From the NCBI GenBank assembly GCA_003167055.1, contig PMUE01000015.1:1-5779 (forward strand): DNA of 5,779 nt, read 5' to 3'. Positions 5,390 through 5,779 of this stretch are shown here, in pieces. This stretch comes from Vulcanimicrobiota bacterium (GTDB lineage Bacteria; Vulcanimicrobiota; Vulcanimicrobiia; Vulcanimicrobiales; Vulcanimicrobiaceae). The first letter of the stretch is position 1, and each line of letters opens with the position of its first letter. The notes beneath the pieces are model-generated. The model had not been told where the DNA came from. It did not search any database and saw only the letters and a program-made list of their open reading frames with translations. Made by a program: the position numbers and the translations under genes.

Positions 5390-5749
5390 TCAATCTTTCA
5401 GCTCAACGAAGACCAGGTGTGAGTCGGTGGTCCCGATGTTCTCGCCGACGTGGACTTGGGCTGGCGACCACAACGCTTGACCCGCCTTCACGGTTACCTC
5501 TCTAACGTCATTTCCCACGGTCAGGCGACGCTGGAAGTCAGAAAGCATTAAGAGGACGCTGTTAGGATGCTGATGCGCCTCAGTCTTTGCTCCCGGTTTA
5601 TCGCGGTACTCGAGAACCCTCACTCGATCGTTCTCGAAGATGACCTTGTACTTGTCCGGATCGGTTCGGTTCGGGTCGGGTCTAGAGCGCTCGTGGTAGA
5701 TCCTCCTAACGGTTAAGGCGCGGCCGGTACCTCTCGAAGCCACCAACAA
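5390..5749 (-). CDS. Small cupin-domain protein, start uncertain
   Basis: Up to 119 residues. From residue 23 it matches a small single-domain cupin type: RPDPNRTDPDKYKVIFENDR, VRVLEYRDKPG, then cupin motif 1 as G53...H59-Q-H61, and motif 2 as G90...P96...H100..E103-N104, ending VFVELKD. Metal-ligand candidates are H59, H61 and H100; the usual motif-1 glutamate is not evident. The substrate is unknown; such proteins are soluble and cytoplasmic as far as seen (no signal peptide). Proteins of this kind normally start just before RPDP. Here no ATG/GTG/TTG lies there: the only starts are TTG 5749, TTG 5746 and GTG 5743, which add about 20 residues and lack a Shine-Dalgarno sequence. AGGAGG at 5707-5702 lies within the frame with no start codon after it. 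A tRNA-like end lies about 10 bases upstream of TTG 5749. Family call sure; N-terminus not. Confidence 0.85.
   Translation of the reverse strand: MLVASRGTGRALTVRRIYHERSRPDPNRTDPDKYKVIFENDRVRVLEYRDKPGAKTEAHQHPNSVLLMLSDFQRRLTVGNDVREVTVKAGQALWSPAQVHVGENIGTTDSHLVFVELKD
5702..5707 (-). promoter_or_regulatory. AGGAGG Shine-Dalgarno sequence without a standard start codon
   Basis: The minus strand reads GTTAGGAGGATCTACCACGAGC. At the usual 5-9 base spacing the only start-like triplet is ACG (5694-5692), which is one base out of frame with the cupin. The in-frame ATC (5701-5699) abuts the site and is too close. This is the best ribosome binding site near the gene and sits where cupin homologues are expected to begin, which suggests a lost or altered start, or a base error. 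Confidence 0.45.
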
Positions 5750-5758
5750 TCGCGAATC

Positions 5759-5779
5759 TGCGCAAGACTGGACTCGAAC
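5759..5779 (-). tRNA. 3' end of a tRNA (partial), isotype not determinable
   Basis: The last 21 bases read on the minus strand as GTTCGAGTCCAGT followed by CTTGCGC and A. This fits G53, the T-loop TTCGAGT with conserved T54 T55 C56 and A58, the 3' T-stem strand CCAGT, a 7-base acceptor strand CTTGCGC, and discriminator A73 at 5759. No CCA is encoded. The 5' acceptor strand should read GCGCAAG, and the 5' T-stem strand ACTG ahead of G53; both lie outside the window. The anticodon is also outside, so the isotype is unknown. Confidence 0.55.

Overview
The window reads as chromosomal DNA of a high-GC, double-membraned bacterium. It carries an inner-membrane RND efflux pump and an exported 'stalk' protein with a copper-amine-oxidase-N-like domain. 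That pairing, together with the cupin type, would fit a Candidatus Eremiobacterota (WPS-2)-like lineage, but this is inference from family resemblance only. No transposase, integrase, CRISPR array or phage gene is visible.

Layout from left to right. Positions 1-594 (minus) hold the N-terminal 198 residues of a secreted stalk-domain protein that runs off the left edge. Thirty bases upstream on the same strand, 625-4077 (minus) encodes a 1150-residue RND permease, about 100 residues longer than AcrB. The extra length lies between TM6 and TM7 and is strongly hydrophobic. A 33-bp hairpin lies between these two genes and buries the start codon of the stalk gene. The intergenic stretch 4078-4328 separates the pump from a divergent small VOC (glyoxalase-fold) gene at 4329-4721 (plus). 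It contains a 19-bp dyad that could be an operator and two copies of a 12-bp direct repeat. The VOC gene has a strong ribosome binding site and is followed by a probable rho-independent terminator.

Positions 4787-5389 are gene-poor. They hold a small palindrome, a structured leader whose second hairpin covers a GAGGAGG Shine-Dalgarno sequence, and a 39-codon small ORF placed exactly behind that sequence. A weakly supported reading frame follows on the minus strand (5043-5234). Positions 5390-5749 (minus) encode a small cupin protein with an unclear start: its only good Shine-Dalgarno sequence lies inside the reading frame and has no start codon behind it. The last 21 bases look like the 3' end (T-loop and acceptor strand) of a minus-strand tRNA cut by the window edge.

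The pump and stalk genes probably form one minus-strand transcription unit. No adaptor (MFP) or outer-membrane channel gene adjoins the pump in this window. The divergent VOC gene may share control with the pump through the dyad, but its codon choice differs from the pump's, so it may have arrived separately. I see no clear undescribed multi-gene system. The most unusual items are the hydrophobic insertion in the RND pump, the start-codon hairpin before the stalk gene, and the hairpin-masked small ORF at 4838-5017.
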